This document shows, in pieces, positions 63,905 through 64,000 of a stretch of DNA of 64,000 nt (its first letter is position 1; every line of letters begins with the position of its first letter). The stretch is taken from the NCBI RefSeq assembly GCF_009765755.1, contig NZ_LMUV01000006.1, positions 101,172 to 165,171 of the forward strand. Direction: 5' to 3'. This DNA comes from Rhodanobacter sp. L36. Lineage in GTDB: Bacteria; Pseudomonadota; Gammaproteobacteria; Xanthomonadales; Rhodanobacteraceae. The translations under genes and the position numbers were made by a program. A model generated the notes under the pieces. That model searched no databases. It was not told the origin of the DNA and worked only from the letters and a program-made list of their open reading frames with translations.

Positions 63905-64000
63905 GCGGGCGCTCCGTCGTTCCGTGGATGATGCAGCCGCCAATAGGCAAGCATGTCGACGAGGGTCTGCTCGAGCTGGATCTGCTGCTTCCAGCCGGTT
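63901..64000 (-). CDS. NAD-dependent sugar epimerase/dehydratase, C-terminal end (partial)
   Basis: The frame entering from the right edge encodes TGWKQQIQLEQTLVDMLAYW and ends at a TGA overlapping the hddA start. The LGWxPxxxLEQTLxDxLxYWR pattern is the usual C-terminus of extended SDR sugar epimerases and 4,6-dehydratases. The catalytic part lies outside the window. Given its position it could act on GDP-heptose (dehydratase or epimerase), but this is only inferred. Confidence 0.7.
   Translation of the reverse strand, partial: TGWKQQIQLEQTLVDMLAYWRLHHPRNDGAPA

Overview
The window is a high-GC gammaproteobacterial chromosome segment that looks like Xanthomonadales, most probably the Rhodanobacteraceae (Dyella/Rhodanobacter/Luteibacter type). 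The reasons are codon usage, the gene families present, and the arrangement of a surface-polysaccharide locus directly beside etfB-etfA, which is where the variable LPS locus sits in Xanthomonas. No rRNA, tRNA, CRISPR array, insertion sequence or phage gene was recognised.

Layout. 1-5 kb: tail of a Gly/Met-rich protein, an exported M20 peptidase, two small unknown genes, a decayed serine hydrolase and prfC. 5-12 kb: a CPBP membrane protease, then a tightly overlapped signalling operon (three-receiver hybrid histidine kinase, CheR, CheB, receiver-GGDEF). 12-18 kb: fadE and an alpha/beta hydrolase, divergent from a TetR regulator, then GTP-dependent PEP carboxykinase. 18-26 kb: an ECF sigma factor/membrane partner/DUF4097 operon, an exported unknown, a GAF-GAF-GGDEF-EAL protein, Hsp33 and MtgA. 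26-35 kb: a decayed glycosyltransferase, a CBS protein, an NTP/NDP-transporter-like carrier, a GMC oxidoreductase, a LemA/M48 pair, a class C serine hydrolase and a TonB-type protein. 35-44 kb: a MetJ-like DNA-binding domain fused to a histone-H1-like tail, gcvT-gcvH, cysD-cysNC, an amidase lacking its catalytic lysine, and ETF-ubiquinone oxidoreductase. 44-49 kb: a two-domain glycosyltransferase and etfB-etfA, the electron carrier that links acyl-CoA dehydrogenases such as FadE to the ubiquinone oxidoreductase.

49-64 kb is an accessory surface-polysaccharide locus of visibly lower GC. On the plus strand lie a very short coupled ORF, an SDR epimerase, a GtrB-like glycosyltransferase, a GtrA-like flippase and a methyltransferase, most of them joined by ATGA overlaps. 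On the minus strand lie an LTA-synthase-like phosphotransferase, a large GT-C-like membrane protein, two acyltransferase-3 enzymes, three small exported beta-rich proteins placed beside the membrane enzymes, and the full set of enzymes for GDP-D-glycero-alpha-D-manno-heptose (gmhA, hddA, gmhB, hddC). The window ends inside an NAD-dependent epimerase/dehydratase gene.

The most unusual items are the MetJ/H1 chimera with a tandem octamer and an inverted repeat upstream of its gene, the recurring pairing of a small exported beta-domain protein with a polymer-modifying membrane enzyme, and the amidase with Glu in place of the catalytic Lys. All functional calls come from reading sequence motifs by eye; no database search was possible.
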